Below are positions 33,347-41,295 of a DNA stretch of 64,000 nucleotides, in pieces. The stretch is taken from positions 1 to 64,000 of the forward strand of contig NZ_JBHTJP010000035.1 in assembly GCF_042676025.1 (NCBI RefSeq), given 5' to 3'. Origin of the DNA: Salinimicrobium gaetbulicola (GTDB lineage Bacteria; Bacteroidota; Bacteroidia; Flavobacteriales; Flavobacteriaceae). The notes below the pieces were generated by a model. It had not been told where the DNA came from and searched no databases. It saw only the letters and a list, made by a program, of their open reading frames with translations. A program made the position numbers and the translations under genes. Positions within the stretch are counted from its first letter, which is position 1. Each line of letters opens with the position of its first letter.

Positions 33347-34114
33347 TCAAATATTAAATATCTCCTTTGAATTCTCTGTTGTCACCCGGGCCACTTCTTC
33401 TGGTGAAACCTCATAAATTTCAGCTACTCTATTAAGCACCTGCACTATATACAAACTCTCATTCCTTTTACCACGGTAAGGTACAGGCGCCAGGTAAGGC
33501 GCGTCAGTTTCCAGCACGATCTCCTTTAGCGGGATCTCTTTTAAAAATTTATCAATTTTACCATTTTTGAAGGTTACAACTCCCCCAATTCCCAGTTTCA
33601 TATTATAGGACAGCGCTTGTTTAGCCTGTTCTAAACTTCCGGTAAAACAATGGAATATCCCGAAGAGATCTTCACCTTTTTCGGACTCCAGCACTTCGAA
33701 AACCTCATCAAAAGCGTCCCGACAATGTATTACTATGGGCAACTTATACTTTTTAGCCAGTCTTATCTGGTGACGGAAAGCTTCCTGCTGAATACCCAGG
33801 GTTGATTTATCCCAGTAAAGATCGATCCCGGTTTCCCCAACTGCATAAAACTTCTTTTCGGAAAGTTCCTTTTCCACAAAAGCGAGCTCCTCCTTAAAGT
33901 TATCCTTTACGTGCGTAGGATGCAAACCGGCCATTAAAAATATATTTTCCGGAAAGGCTTTTTCAAGCTCATGCATAGACTCGGCATATGCTGAGTCGAT
34001 CGCAGGAATAAAGAATCGCTTCACATTGGCATCAATGGCCCGCCTGATCATCTCTTTACGGTCTTCATCAAATGCTTCGCTATATAAATGGGTATGAGTA
34101 TCTGTAATTATCAT
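33347..34114 (-). CDS. tatD: TatD family metal-dependent hydrolase
   Basis: A 255-residue TIM-barrel hydrolase: 'IITDTHTHLYSEAFD' (HxH metal motif), 'AVGETGIDLYWDKS' (Glu ligand), 'LPIVIHCRDAF', 'GIFHCFTGSLEQA' and 'LETDAPYLAPVPYRGKRNE' (Asp ligand). Family members are Mg-dependent DNases with 3'-5' exonuclease or AP endonuclease activity. First gene of a probable three-gene minus-strand unit; divergent from the retropepsin-like gene, whose promoter lies in the 51-base gap. Confidence 0.93.
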   Translation of the reverse strand: MIITDTHTHLYSEAFDEDRKEMIRRAIDANVKRFFIPAIDSAYAESMHELEKAFPENIFLMAGLHPTHVKDNFKEELAFVEKELSEKKFYAVGETGIDLYWDKSTLGIQQEAFRHQIRLAKKYKLPIVIHCRDAFDEVFEVLESEKGEDLFGIFHCFTGSLEQAKQALSYNMKLGIGGVVTFKNGKIDKFLKEIPLKEIVLETDAPYLAPVPYRGKRNESLYIVQVLNRVAEIYEVSPEEVARVTTENSKEIFNI

Positions 34115-34143
34115 GATTGCAAAAATAATTTATTTTATACACC

Positions 34144-34151
34144 TATCTTTG
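34144..34151 (+). promoter_or_regulatory. Probable -7 element of the retropepsin-like gene
   Basis: TATCTTTG matches TAnnTTTG, 14 bases before the ATG at 34166, implying a very short leader. Confidence 0.5.
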
Positions 34152-34165
34152 TCAAAAAGAAAAGA

Positions 34166-34603
34166 ATGTCGTCTCTGAAAAAGTTTTTAAAAGAAAAAGG
34201 GTACAAGAAAATACCACTCACATATACTGCCACTCAACACCTGGAAGTCAAAGCCAAGATCAATCAAATTGAGGGAACTTTCATTCTCGACACCGGAGCT
34301 TCCAGTTCGTGCGTGGGCTTCGATGCGGTTTCCTATTTCAAACTCCTGGCCGAGGATAGCGATGTGAAAGCAGCGGGAGCCGGAGGCACGAATATGATGA
34401 CACAGATCGCGCAAAAGAACATCATCGAGATCAAAGGCTGGAAAAAGAAAAAAGTTGACCTTGTCCTGTTCGACCTGCAGCACGTTAATGACGCTCTTGT
34501 AAAACACAAAGCTGAAAAGGTGCAGGGGATCATTGGAGCAGATATTCTTAAAAAAGGCAAAGCCATCATTGATTATAAATCAATGAACCTCTTCCTGAAA
34601 TAA
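34166..34603 (+). CDS. Retropepsin-like aspartyl protease family protein
   Basis: The ATG at 34166 gives 145 residues; an earlier frame opening at 34088 runs through the tatD start and the promoter and was rejected. The catalytic segment 'GTFILDTGASSSCVGFDAVSYF' holds the aspartic protease DTGAS signature (Asp at about residue 42), and 'QGIIGADILKKGKAIIDYKSMNLFL' resembles the second conserved GADxL strand of single-domain retropepsins. One such domain would need to dimerise. No signal peptide, so a cytoplasmic location is likely; the substrate is unknown. Monocistronic. Confidence 0.85.
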   Translation: MSSLKKFLKEKGYKKIPLTYTATQHLEVKAKINQIEGTFILDTGASSSCVGFDAVSYFKLLAEDSDVKAAGAGGTNMMTQIAQKNIIEIKGWKKKKVDLVLFDLQHVNDALVKHKAEKVQGIIGADILKKGKAIIDYKSMNLFLK

Positions 34604-34685
34604 AGTTTTCTTAAAAGCTGTTTTTAGCCTGTGTATTTTATCGGGTTTTTACGTACCTTGTAGGTAACCCAAAAAATCATATGCT

Positions 34686-34796
34686 ATGAATTTATTTGAC
34701 CACGACCATCACATCCCAATTTTGCCGGCCATTTTAGCTGTCGCGATTATTTTAGTGATCCTACTGAACATTTACATGCTCATCCAGGGAATCTAA
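34686..34796 (+). CDS. Small 36-residue membrane protein with His-rich N-terminus
   Basis: Short frame with ATG at 34686: an N-terminus rich in Asp and His (NLFDHDHHIPILP) followed by one hydrophobic helix of about 20 residues and a short end (MLIQGI). It has a clear gap on both sides, a strong terminator immediately after it, and good codon quality for its neighbourhood, which together support a real gene. No family recognised. The DHDHH segment could bind a divalent metal (inference). The ATG at 34681 leads to an immediate stop. Confidence 0.6.
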   Translation: MNLFDHDHHIPILPAILAVAIILVILLNIYMLIQGI

Positions 34797-34813
34797 CTAT
34801 AATACTTAAAAGC

Positions 34814-34850
34814 AAAAAAGGCAACGATTTGAAACCGTTGCCTTTTTTTT
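34814..34850. terminator. Bidirectional terminator
   Basis: AAAAAAGGCAACG pairs with CGTTGCCTTTTTT around an ATTTGAAAC loop. It serves the small membrane gene and odhB (minus). Confidence 0.88.
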
Positions 34851-34869
34851 TATTCTGATCATTGAATGA

Positions 34870-36102
34870 CTACAATTCCAATGCTCGTTTTACATCGTTA
34901 TCCATCAACAGTTCTTCAGGGTTTTCAAGCGCCTCTTTTACAGCTACAAGGAACCCAACAGATTCTCTTCCGTCAATGATTCGGTGGTCATAAGATAACG
35001 CAACATACATGATAGGACGAATTTCCACATGACCGTCAATTGCCACAGGTCTGTCTACGATGTTGTGCATTCCCAGGATACCACTCTGAGGAGGATTGAT
35101 GATCGGAGTGGACAACATAGATCCAAATACTCCCCCGTTAGAAATGGTAAAAGTACCTCCTGTCATTTCATCAACCGTGATCTGTCCGTCACGGGCACGT
35201 ATGGCCAATCTCTTAACCTCAGCTTCTACCCCGCGGAAGCTCATATTCTCCACATTACGCATCACCGGAACCATTAATCCTTTTGGACCTGATACGGCAA
35301 TACTAATGTCTTTAAAATCATATTTGATCTGGTAATCTCCATCGATCATAGAATTCACATCTGGATACATATCCAGAGCTCTTACAACTGCGAGTGTAAA
35401 GAACGACATGAATCCTAAGCTCACACCGTGCTTATCCTTGAACTCTTCCTTATACTGCTTACGCAAAGAATAGATCGCGCTCATGTCAACCTCATTGAAA
35501 GTGGTCAACATCGCTGTCTGGTTCTTAGCCTCTACAAGACGCTCGGCAACTTTTCTGCGAAGCATGGACATTTTCTTGCGGCTTTCACCACGAGAACCTT
35601 TACCCGGAGTACCCATAGAAGGCTGAGCTTTCACAGCATCCTCTTTAGTTACTCTTCCGTCTCGACCGGTTCCGGAAACAGACTTTGCATCCATTCCTTT
35701 TTCGTCAAGGATCTTCTTTGCAGCTGGAGACGGGCTTCCCGTAGCATAAGTCTCCTCTTTTTTAGGAGCTTCTTTGGATTCTTCTTTTGCAGGCGCTTCT
35801 TCTTTTGAAGACTCTTCTTTAGTCTCCTTTGCTTCAGAAGACTTTTCTCCACCTCCCGGTTTCGGCGCATCTGTATCGATCAAACATACCACTTCTCCTA
35901 CAGCAACGGCATCCCCTTCTTCTGCTTTAAGGGTTATGATCCCACTTGCTTCAGCAGGAAGCTCAAGGGTTGCCTTGTCGCTATCCACTTCGGCGATCGC
36001 CTGATCTTTTTCAACATAATCTCCGTCTTCAACCAACCATTGAGCGATTTCAACTTCGGTGATGGATTCTCCCGGAGAAGGGACTTTCATTTCTAAAGCC
36101 AT
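34870..36102 (-). CDS. odhB: 2-oxoglutarate dehydrogenase E2 (dihydrolipoyl succinyltransferase)
   Basis: A 410-residue E2 subunit. The lipoyl domain (residues about 1-77) has the lipoylated Lys in 'EVDSDKATLEL' (about residue 44). It is followed by an Ala/Lys/Glu-rich linker (80-120), a peripheral-subunit-binding domain ('SPAAKKILDEKGMDAKSVSGTGRDGRVTKED', about 122-155) and the catalytic domain ending 'LSYDHRIIDGRESVGFLVAVKEAL' with the active His and Asp. It transfers succinyl from lipoate to CoA in the TCA cycle. One lipoyl domain is normal for this enzyme. It lies 57 bases downstream of odhA on the same strand; E3 is not in the window. Confidence 0.97.
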   Translation of the reverse strand: MALEMKVPSPGESITEVEIAQWLVEDGDYVEKDQAIAEVDSDKATLELPAEASGIITLKAEEGDAVAVGEVVCLIDTDAPKPGGGEKSSEAKETKEESSKEEAPAKEESKEAPKKEETYATGSPSPAAKKILDEKGMDAKSVSGTGRDGRVTKEDAVKAQPSMGTPGKGSRGESRKKMSMLRRKVAERLVEAKNQTAMLTTFNEVDMSAIYSLRKQYKEEFKDKHGVSLGFMSFFTLAVVRALDMYPDVNSMIDGDYQIKYDFKDISIAVSGPKGLMVPVMRNVENMSFRGVEAEVKRLAIRARDGQITVDEMTGGTFTISNGGVFGSMLSTPIINPPQSGILGMHNIVDRPVAIDGHVEIRPIMYVALSYDHRIIDGRESVGFLVAVKEALENPEELLMDNDVKRALEL

Positions 36103-36159
36103 GATCTTTTGTTTTTATTGTTTCCGGTACTGGACCGGGGAATTTTAGTTATTTACTTT

Positions 36160-38931
36160 TTATAATGGACTATCTGAACTCTTATCGAATACGGCAGCGA
36201 TCACTCTTTCATGACGCTTCTTGAACCTTACAGAACTACCTGCCGCAGGGGAACCATAGAATTTCCTGCTGCATACCCTGAAGTTCTTGGATTCTTCAAA
36301 ATGAAGCAACAAGTGACTATATGCCCCCATGTTTCTTGGCTCTTCCTGAGCCCAAACTATATCGTCTGCATTTTTATATTTCTCCATCACCTTTTTCATT
36401 TGGTCTGCAGGTAACGGGAATAATTGTTCAATTCTAACCAGCGCAACATCATCACGATTTTCCTCTTCCTTACGCTCTAAAAGGTCGTAATAGAATTTAC
36501 CGGTACAAAATACCAAAGATGTAACTTTTTCTGCTGAAGCGGAATCATCATCCAATAAAGGCTGGAACGTTCCGTTCGCGAATTCTTCCTTAGTAGAAAC
36601 CACTTTTGGATGTCTCAGCAAACTCTTCGGAGTGAAGACGATCAAGGGTTTTCTATAATTCACCTTCATTTGTCTTCTCAATAAATGGAACATGTTGGCA
36701 GGCGTGGTAACATCTGCTACAAACATATTATCCTTAGCGCATAACTGAAGGTATCTCTCCATTCTTGCGGAAGAATGCTCTGCACCCTGACCTTCATATC
36801 CGTGAGGCAACAACATCACCAACCCGTTTTGAAGCTTCCATTTATCTTCGGCTGCAGAAATATACTGGTCGATCATGATCTGGGCTCCGTTACTAAAGTC
36901 CCCGAACTGCGCCTCCCAAATGGTCAGTGATTTAGGACTTGCCATGGCATATCCATAATCAAAACCAACCACTCCATACTCTGAAAGCAGGGAGTTATAG
37001 ATCTGGAAGTCTCCTTCAGATCCATTTATATTATTAAGAAGAATCACTTCTTCTTCACTGTCTTCTACTTTTACAACAGCATGCCTGTGAGAGAAAGTCC
37101 CACGTTCCACATCCTGTCCGCTCATTCTCACAAAATACCCTTCCTTAAGAAGTGTTCCGTAAGCCAGTAATTCAGCCATGGCCCAGTCTAAGCTATTGGC
37201 ATCAAAGAACATCTTATGACGTTGATCGATGAGCTTCTGGATCTTGCGAAGGAACTTTTTATCTTCCGGAAGTTTTGTAATTACATCAGCCACTTCGGTC
37301 AACATGTCCATTGGCACGGTCGTGTCAACCTCCTCCATCATTTTGGTTTCGTCTACGTTATCGAAACCTTCCCATTCATCCTGCATGAAAGGAGTGATCC
37401 TTGTTGTTTCCTCTTTTCGGGAATCTTCAAGATTTTCTTCCAGTTTGGCCTTATATTCCTCTTCGAGCTTAGCTACATGGTCTTCACCTATAATGCCCTG
37501 CTCCTTTAACTTTTCAGCATAGATGTCACGCGGATTCTTATGCGCGCTGATTGCCTTATATAATTTAGGCTGGGTGAACCTTGGCTCATCCCCTTCGTTG
37601 TGCCCGTACTTTCTATATCCTAAAAGGTCAATAAACACATCCCTTCCAAAGGTCATTCTGAAATCTAACGCGAACAATACTGCATGCACTACGGCTTCGG
37701 CATCATCGGCATTTACGTGAAGTACCGGTGATAATGTCACTTTCGCCACATCTGTACAATACGTAGAAGAACGTCCATCCAGATAATTGGTAGTAAACCC
37801 TACCTGGTTGTTCACTACTATATGCACAGTACCTCCGGTTTTATAACCATCAAGTTGCGCCATCTGCACGATCTCGTAAACAAGACCCTGGCCTGAGATC
37901 GCCGCATCTCCATGTACAATAATTGGAAGTACATTTTGAATGTTGTCTTTATAGTGACGATCCTGTTTTCCACGTGCAATACCTTCCACCACAGCGCCTA
38001 CTGTTTCCAGGTGCGATGGGTTTGGAGCGATATTGATATTTATCTCTTTTCCGTGGTCTGTTTGCCTGCAGGATGTCCATCCAAGGTGGTATTTAACGTC
38101 CCCGTCAAAAATGTCCTGCTCGTAATCTTTTCCGTCAAATTCACTAAAGATATCCTTGGCGCTTTTTCCGAAGATATTGGTAAGCGTACTAAGACGTCCG
38201 CGGTGAGCCATCCCCATCACGAAATCCTTAACTCCAAGATCGGCGGCTTTTTCAATAAGCGCGTCTAAAGCAGGAATAAGGCTTTCCCCTCCCTCAAGAG
38301 AGAAACGCTTTTGACCTACGTATTTGGTATGAAGGAAGCTCTCGAAAGAAACCGCCTCATTTAATTTTTTAAGAATGTGCTTTTTCTCCTCAGCATCAAA
38401 GTTCGGCTGATTCTCATTGATGTTCAGCTTATTCTGGATCCATTGGATCTCTTCAGGCTTTCGAATGTACATGTATTCGATCCCGATCGAGTCACAATAA
38501 ACTTTCTCAAGATGAACTATGATCCCTCTTAAGGTAGTAGGCCCTATTCCAAGGATCTCACCGGCATTGAAAGTGGTATCAAGATCACTTTCCTCAAGTC
38601 CGAAATTCTGAATATCTAATGTAGGCCTGTATTTTCTTCTGGCGCGAACCGGGTTGGTTTTGGTAAAAAGGTGGCCGCGGGTTCGATATCCGTCTATCAA
38701 CTTCACAACCTGGAACTCTTTTATAACCGGCTCGGGGATATCAATGGCTTCCCCGTTTTGAGGAAGTTCAAATACGGCCTGGCCGTTAGAAGAACTTTCC
38801 ATCCCAAAATCAAAGCCTTGGAAAAAAGCCCTCCAGCTTGGTTCTACACTATCGGGATACTGTAAATACTGATCATATAATTCAGCAAAATATGCTGTAT
38901 GTGCGGCATTTAAAAATGAAAATTTATCCAT
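36160..38931 (-). CDS. odhA: 2-oxoglutarate dehydrogenase E1
   Basis: A 923-residue thiamine-diphosphate enzyme. The N-terminal 'FSFLNAAHTAYFAELYDQYLQYPDSVEPSWRAFFQGFD' is the E2-docking segment; the ThDP core follows ('MGMAHRGRLSTLTNIFGKS', 'GDAAISGQGLVYEIVQMAQLDGYKTGGTVHIVVNNQVGFTT', 'DVFIDLLGYRKYGHNEGDEPRFTQP') and the transketolase-like C-terminal half ('GQDVERGTFSHRHAVV', 'EAQFGDFSNGAQIMIDQYISAAEDKW', 'LLPHGYEGQGAEHSSARMERYLQL'). It decarboxylates 2-oxoglutarate and succinylates the E2 lipoate. Length is normal. Divergent from a small barrel gene. Confidence 0.98.
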   Translation of the reverse strand: MDKFSFLNAAHTAYFAELYDQYLQYPDSVEPSWRAFFQGFDFGMESSSNGQAVFELPQNGEAIDIPEPVIKEFQVVKLIDGYRTRGHLFTKTNPVRARRKYRPTLDIQNFGLEESDLDTTFNAGEILGIGPTTLRGIIVHLEKVYCDSIGIEYMYIRKPEEIQWIQNKLNINENQPNFDAEEKKHILKKLNEAVSFESFLHTKYVGQKRFSLEGGESLIPALDALIEKAADLGVKDFVMGMAHRGRLSTLTNIFGKSAKDIFSEFDGKDYEQDIFDGDVKYHLGWTSCRQTDHGKEININIAPNPSHLETVGAVVEGIARGKQDRHYKDNIQNVLPIIVHGDAAISGQGLVYEIVQMAQLDGYKTGGTVHIVVNNQVGFTTNYLDGRSSTYCTDVAKVTLSPVLHVNADDAEAVVHAVLFALDFRMTFGRDVFIDLLGYRKYGHNEGDEPRFTQPKLYKAISAHKNPRDIYAEKLKEQGIIGEDHVAKLEEEYKAKLEENLEDSRKEETTRITPFMQDEWEGFDNVDETKMMEEVDTTVPMDMLTEVADVITKLPEDKKFLRKIQKLIDQRHKMFFDANSLDWAMAELLAYGTLLKEGYFVRMSGQDVERGTFSHRHAVVKVEDSEEEVILLNNINGSEGDFQIYNSLLSEYGVVGFDYGYAMASPKSLTIWEAQFGDFSNGAQIMIDQYISAAEDKWKLQNGLVMLLPHGYEGQGAEHSSARMERYLQLCAKDNMFVADVTTPANMFHLLRRQMKVNYRKPLIVFTPKSLLRHPKVVSTKEEFANGTFQPLLDDDSASAEKVTSLVFCTGKFYYDLLERKEEENRDDVALVRIEQLFPLPADQMKKVMEKYKNADDIVWAQEEPRNMGAYSHLLLHFEESKNFRVCSRKFYGSPAAGSSVRFKKRHERVIAAVFDKSSDSPL

Positions 38932-38967
38932 AAGGTGAAACTCCTGTTTCTTTTTTTTAAAACTTTA

Positions 38968-38975
38968 CAAAAGTA
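38968..38975 (-). promoter_or_regulatory. Probable -7 element of odhAB
   Basis: On the minus strand the sequence reads TACTTTTG, matching TAnnTTTG, 37 bases upstream of the odhA ATG. Confidence 0.5.
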
Positions 38976-39043
38976 CAATTTTTCAAATGACAGGCCGATG
39001 CATTTCCTATATTTATCCTCTAACTTAGAGTTTTTTTAACAAG

Positions 39044-39583
39044 ATGAACATACGTATTTTCAAGAAAAAGCAGATTTTCTTTTCAATAATAATAGCCTTA
39101 TGCACTCATTCTTACTCGATTGCACAGTCCTCAAGCGGGACAGACGGGTCCGATTTTTTTGAACACGTTCGTTTCGGCGGAAGTCTAGGTGCCAGTTTCA
39201 CCAATGACGGCTACGGAATATTTTTAGCACCAAAAGCTATTTATGACTTCAACCAATTCACCTCTGCGGGAGTTGGTCTTGCCGGATCTTATACAAGTGT
39301 TGATGATTTTTCTGCCTCCTCTTTCTCCGGAAGTCTGATAGGGCTACTTAGACCTGTTAAAAATATTCAGCTTTCGGCCGAATTCGAAGAGAACTATGTA
39401 TCTAAAAACTGGGAACTGGAAGGCGCTAACAGGAAAGATTCTTACTGGTATCCCGCCCTTTTTCTGGGATTAGGCTACACCGCCGGACCTGTAACAGCAG
39501 GAATTAGGTATGATATTTTGTATGATGACACTAAAAGTATTTACGGAAGTGCCCTAATGCCTTTCATAAGTGTCTATTTCTAG
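39044..39583 (+). CDS. Small exported beta-barrel-like protein beside odhA
   Basis: A 179-residue protein with signal peptide (about residues 1-28, ending SIAQ/S) and a mature part of alternating strands with glycine turns ('VRFGGSLGASFTNDGYGIFLAPKAIYDFNQFTSAGVGLAGSY', 'YPALFLGLGYTAGPVTAGIRYDILYDD') and an aromatic C-terminal residue (ISVYF), as in outer membrane barrels. I recall such proteins being labelled 'alpha-ketoglutarate decarboxylase' in flavobacterial genomes because of position next to odhA; nothing in the sequence supports enzymatic activity. Its stop codon interlocks with that of the convergent prenyl synthase (CTAG). Confidence 0.75.
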   Translation: MNIRIFKKKQIFFSIIIALCTHSYSIAQSSSGTDGSDFFEHVRFGGSLGASFTNDGYGIFLAPKAIYDFNQFTSAGVGLAGSYTSVDDFSASSFSGSLIGLLRPVKNIQLSAEFEENYVSKNWELEGANRKDSYWYPALFLGLGYTAGPVTAGIRYDILYDDTKSIYGSALMPFISVYF

Positions 39584-40548
39584 ACATCTCTGTTCATTAG
39601 GTTTTCTCCAAATTTTCTCAGCATAGATTTTTTATCCTCCTCGATATCCAGGTCATTTAAAACCTGAAATGCCTTGTGAGTGTATTTCTCGATCTCCAGA
39701 CGGGTTTGCTCGGCTGCACCGCTGCTTTCAAAAAGAGCTTTTACGGTCTCCACTTTTGCCCGGGAATCTGGAGGATTAATAGAATACAAATGCCCCAACT
39801 GGATCGCCGTTTCTTCAGCGTTTAAGGATGTAAGGTATAAGAAGGTCTTTTTGTTCTCAATAATATCGCCCCCCACTTGCTTTCCGAAGGTTTCAGGATC
39901 CCCAAAAGCGTCAAGATAATCATCCTGTAACTGGAAAGCGATACCCAGAAGTCGGCCGAATTCATAGATCTTCTTCTTGTTATCTTGTGAAGTATTGGCT
40001 ACAATCGCACCCATTTTAAGAGAAGCTCCCACCAGCACTGCAGTTTTGTATTCGATCATCTTCATGTATTCGGGAATACTCACATCATCACGGGTCTCAA
40101 AATCTATATCATATTGCTGTCCTTCACACACCTCGATGGCTGTTTTAGAGAAAAGCTGGGCAAGTTCCCTGAAAGTAGAACCTTCATAGTTTTCGAATAA
40201 TTGGTAAGCTCTTATCAGCATGGCATCCCCAGAAAGTATACCGGTGTTAAGATCCCACTTTTCATGCACAGTTTTTTTTCCTCGCCTTAGAGGAGCATCG
40301 TCCATAATATCATCATGGACTAAAGAGAAATTGTGGAAGATCTCGATCGCAAGCGCAGCATCCAGCGCTTTCTTATGATCACTTCCAAAGATCTCTGCAG
40401 CCATAAGCACCAAAACCGGACGCACCCGCTTTCCTCCCAGTCCCAAAATATAAACCATGGGATCGTAAAGATTTTCCGGCTCTTTGGTTTTTACTTTCTC
40501 TGAAAGATAGGCGACAAATTCTTCCCTGTATTGGTCAATGGCGTGCAT
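39580..40548 (-). CDS. Polyprenyl diphosphate synthase
   Basis: A 322-residue trans-prenyltransferase with the first aspartate-rich motif 'LVHDDIMDDAPLRRGKKTVH' (DDxxD) and the second, 'LQDDYLDAFGD'. It also has 'GKRVRPVLVLMAAE', 'GDAMLIRAYQLF' and 'GGDIIENKKTFLYL'. It condenses isopentenyl diphosphate onto an allylic diphosphate; a length of about 320 and the bulky residues before the first motif fit a geranylgeranyl or medium-chain synthase supplying quinone, carotenoid or undecaprenyl pathways; chain length cannot be fixed by eye. Monocistronic. Confidence 0.92.
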   Translation of the reverse strand: MHAIDQYREEFVAYLSEKVKTKEPENLYDPMVYILGLGGKRVRPVLVLMAAEIFGSDHKKALDAALAIEIFHNFSLVHDDIMDDAPLRRGKKTVHEKWDLNTGILSGDAMLIRAYQLFENYEGSTFRELAQLFSKTAIEVCEGQQYDIDFETRDDVSIPEYMKMIEYKTAVLVGASLKMGAIVANTSQDNKKKIYEFGRLLGIAFQLQDDYLDAFGDPETFGKQVGGDIIENKKTFLYLTSLNAEETAIQLGHLYSINPPDSRAKVETVKALFESSGAAEQTRLEIEKYTHKAFQVLNDLDIEEDKKSMLRKFGENLMNRDV

Positions 40549-40638
40549 AAAATAGATTTTCGGCTAAAATACCAAAACAGGAATAAATTTCCCTCTTAAT
40601 CAGTTTACTCTTATCAGAAAAAAACTACGGAAACTTGA

Positions 40639-40669
40639 ATTGTATTGAAAGTTTCCTTTTGTATATTTG
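40639..40669 (+). promoter_or_regulatory. Promoter of the tetR-efflux operon
   Basis: ATTG at 40639-40642, 19 bases, then TATATTTG at 40662-40669: a near-consensus Bacteroidota promoter. The ATG of the regulator is 24 bases further. The adjacent sequence ACTTGAATTGTATTGAAAGT (40632-40651) has an imperfect dyad that could be the repressor's own operator. Confidence 0.6.
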
Positions 40670-40692
40670 CGCGCCCAAAAATCTGAAAAATC

Positions 40693-41295
40693 ATGAAGGA
40701 GAAAATTTTAAACAAAGCTGCTGAAAAGTTTCTCAATTTGGGAGTAAAAAGTGTGACTATGGATGAGATCGCCGGGGACCTGGGGATGTCTAAAAAGACC
40801 ATCTATGCACATTTCTCGACCAAGACCAAACTGGTAGAAGCCACCGCTCTTCACGTATTTCAGAAGATCTCTGAAGGAATTCAGGCCATCAGGGAAGAAA
40901 AGAACGATCCCATTGAAGAGATGTACGAGATCAAGAACTTTGCCTGTACCCACTTACGCAATGAGCGCTCTTCCCCACAATTTCAGCTAAAAAAATATTA
41001 CCCTAAGATCTTTGAAACCATTCGCACTAAACAGCAGCAGGTCATGGAAGCACAGATCAAGCAGAACCTGGAACGGGGAATGGCTGCGGGAATATACCGA
41101 AAAGACCTGCCATTATCTTTTACCAGCAGGATCTACTTCGTGGGCTTGTTGGGAATAAAGGACCTGGATCTGTTTCCGGAAGGAGATTACACCACGGCCG
41201 AGCTTATTGAAAAACACCTGGAATACCACTTAAGAGCCATCGTTACCGATAAGGGACGGGCCAAATTGAATAAACTTTTAAACACGAACAGTTAA
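40693..41295 (+). CDS. TetR/AcrR family transcriptional regulator
   Basis: A 200-residue repressor: N-terminal TetR helix-turn-helix (about residues 5-50; 'ILNKAAEKFLNLGVKSVTMDEIAGDLGMSKKTIYAHFSTKTKLVEA') and a helical ligand-binding domain. It is the first gene of a four-gene efflux operon and its stop codon directly abuts the ATG of the tolC-like gene, so it is made together with the pump. This is the usual autoregulated arrangement, where an effector releases the repressor and induces the pump (inference from family). Confidence 0.93.
   Translation: MKEKILNKAAEKFLNLGVKSVTMDEIAGDLGMSKKTIYAHFSTKTKLVEATALHVFQKISEGIQAIREEKNDPIEEMYEIKNFACTHLRNERSSPQFQLKKYYPKIFETIRTKQQQVMEAQIKQNLERGMAAGIYRKDLPLSFTSRIYFVGLLGIKDLDLFPEGDYTTAELIEKHLEYHLRAIVTDKGRAKLNKLLNTNS

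Noticed and set aside
34088..34165. N-terminal extension of the retropepsin-like gene into tatD
   Set aside because: It contains the promoter-like TATCTTTG and overlaps the tatD start; the ATG at 34166 fits better.
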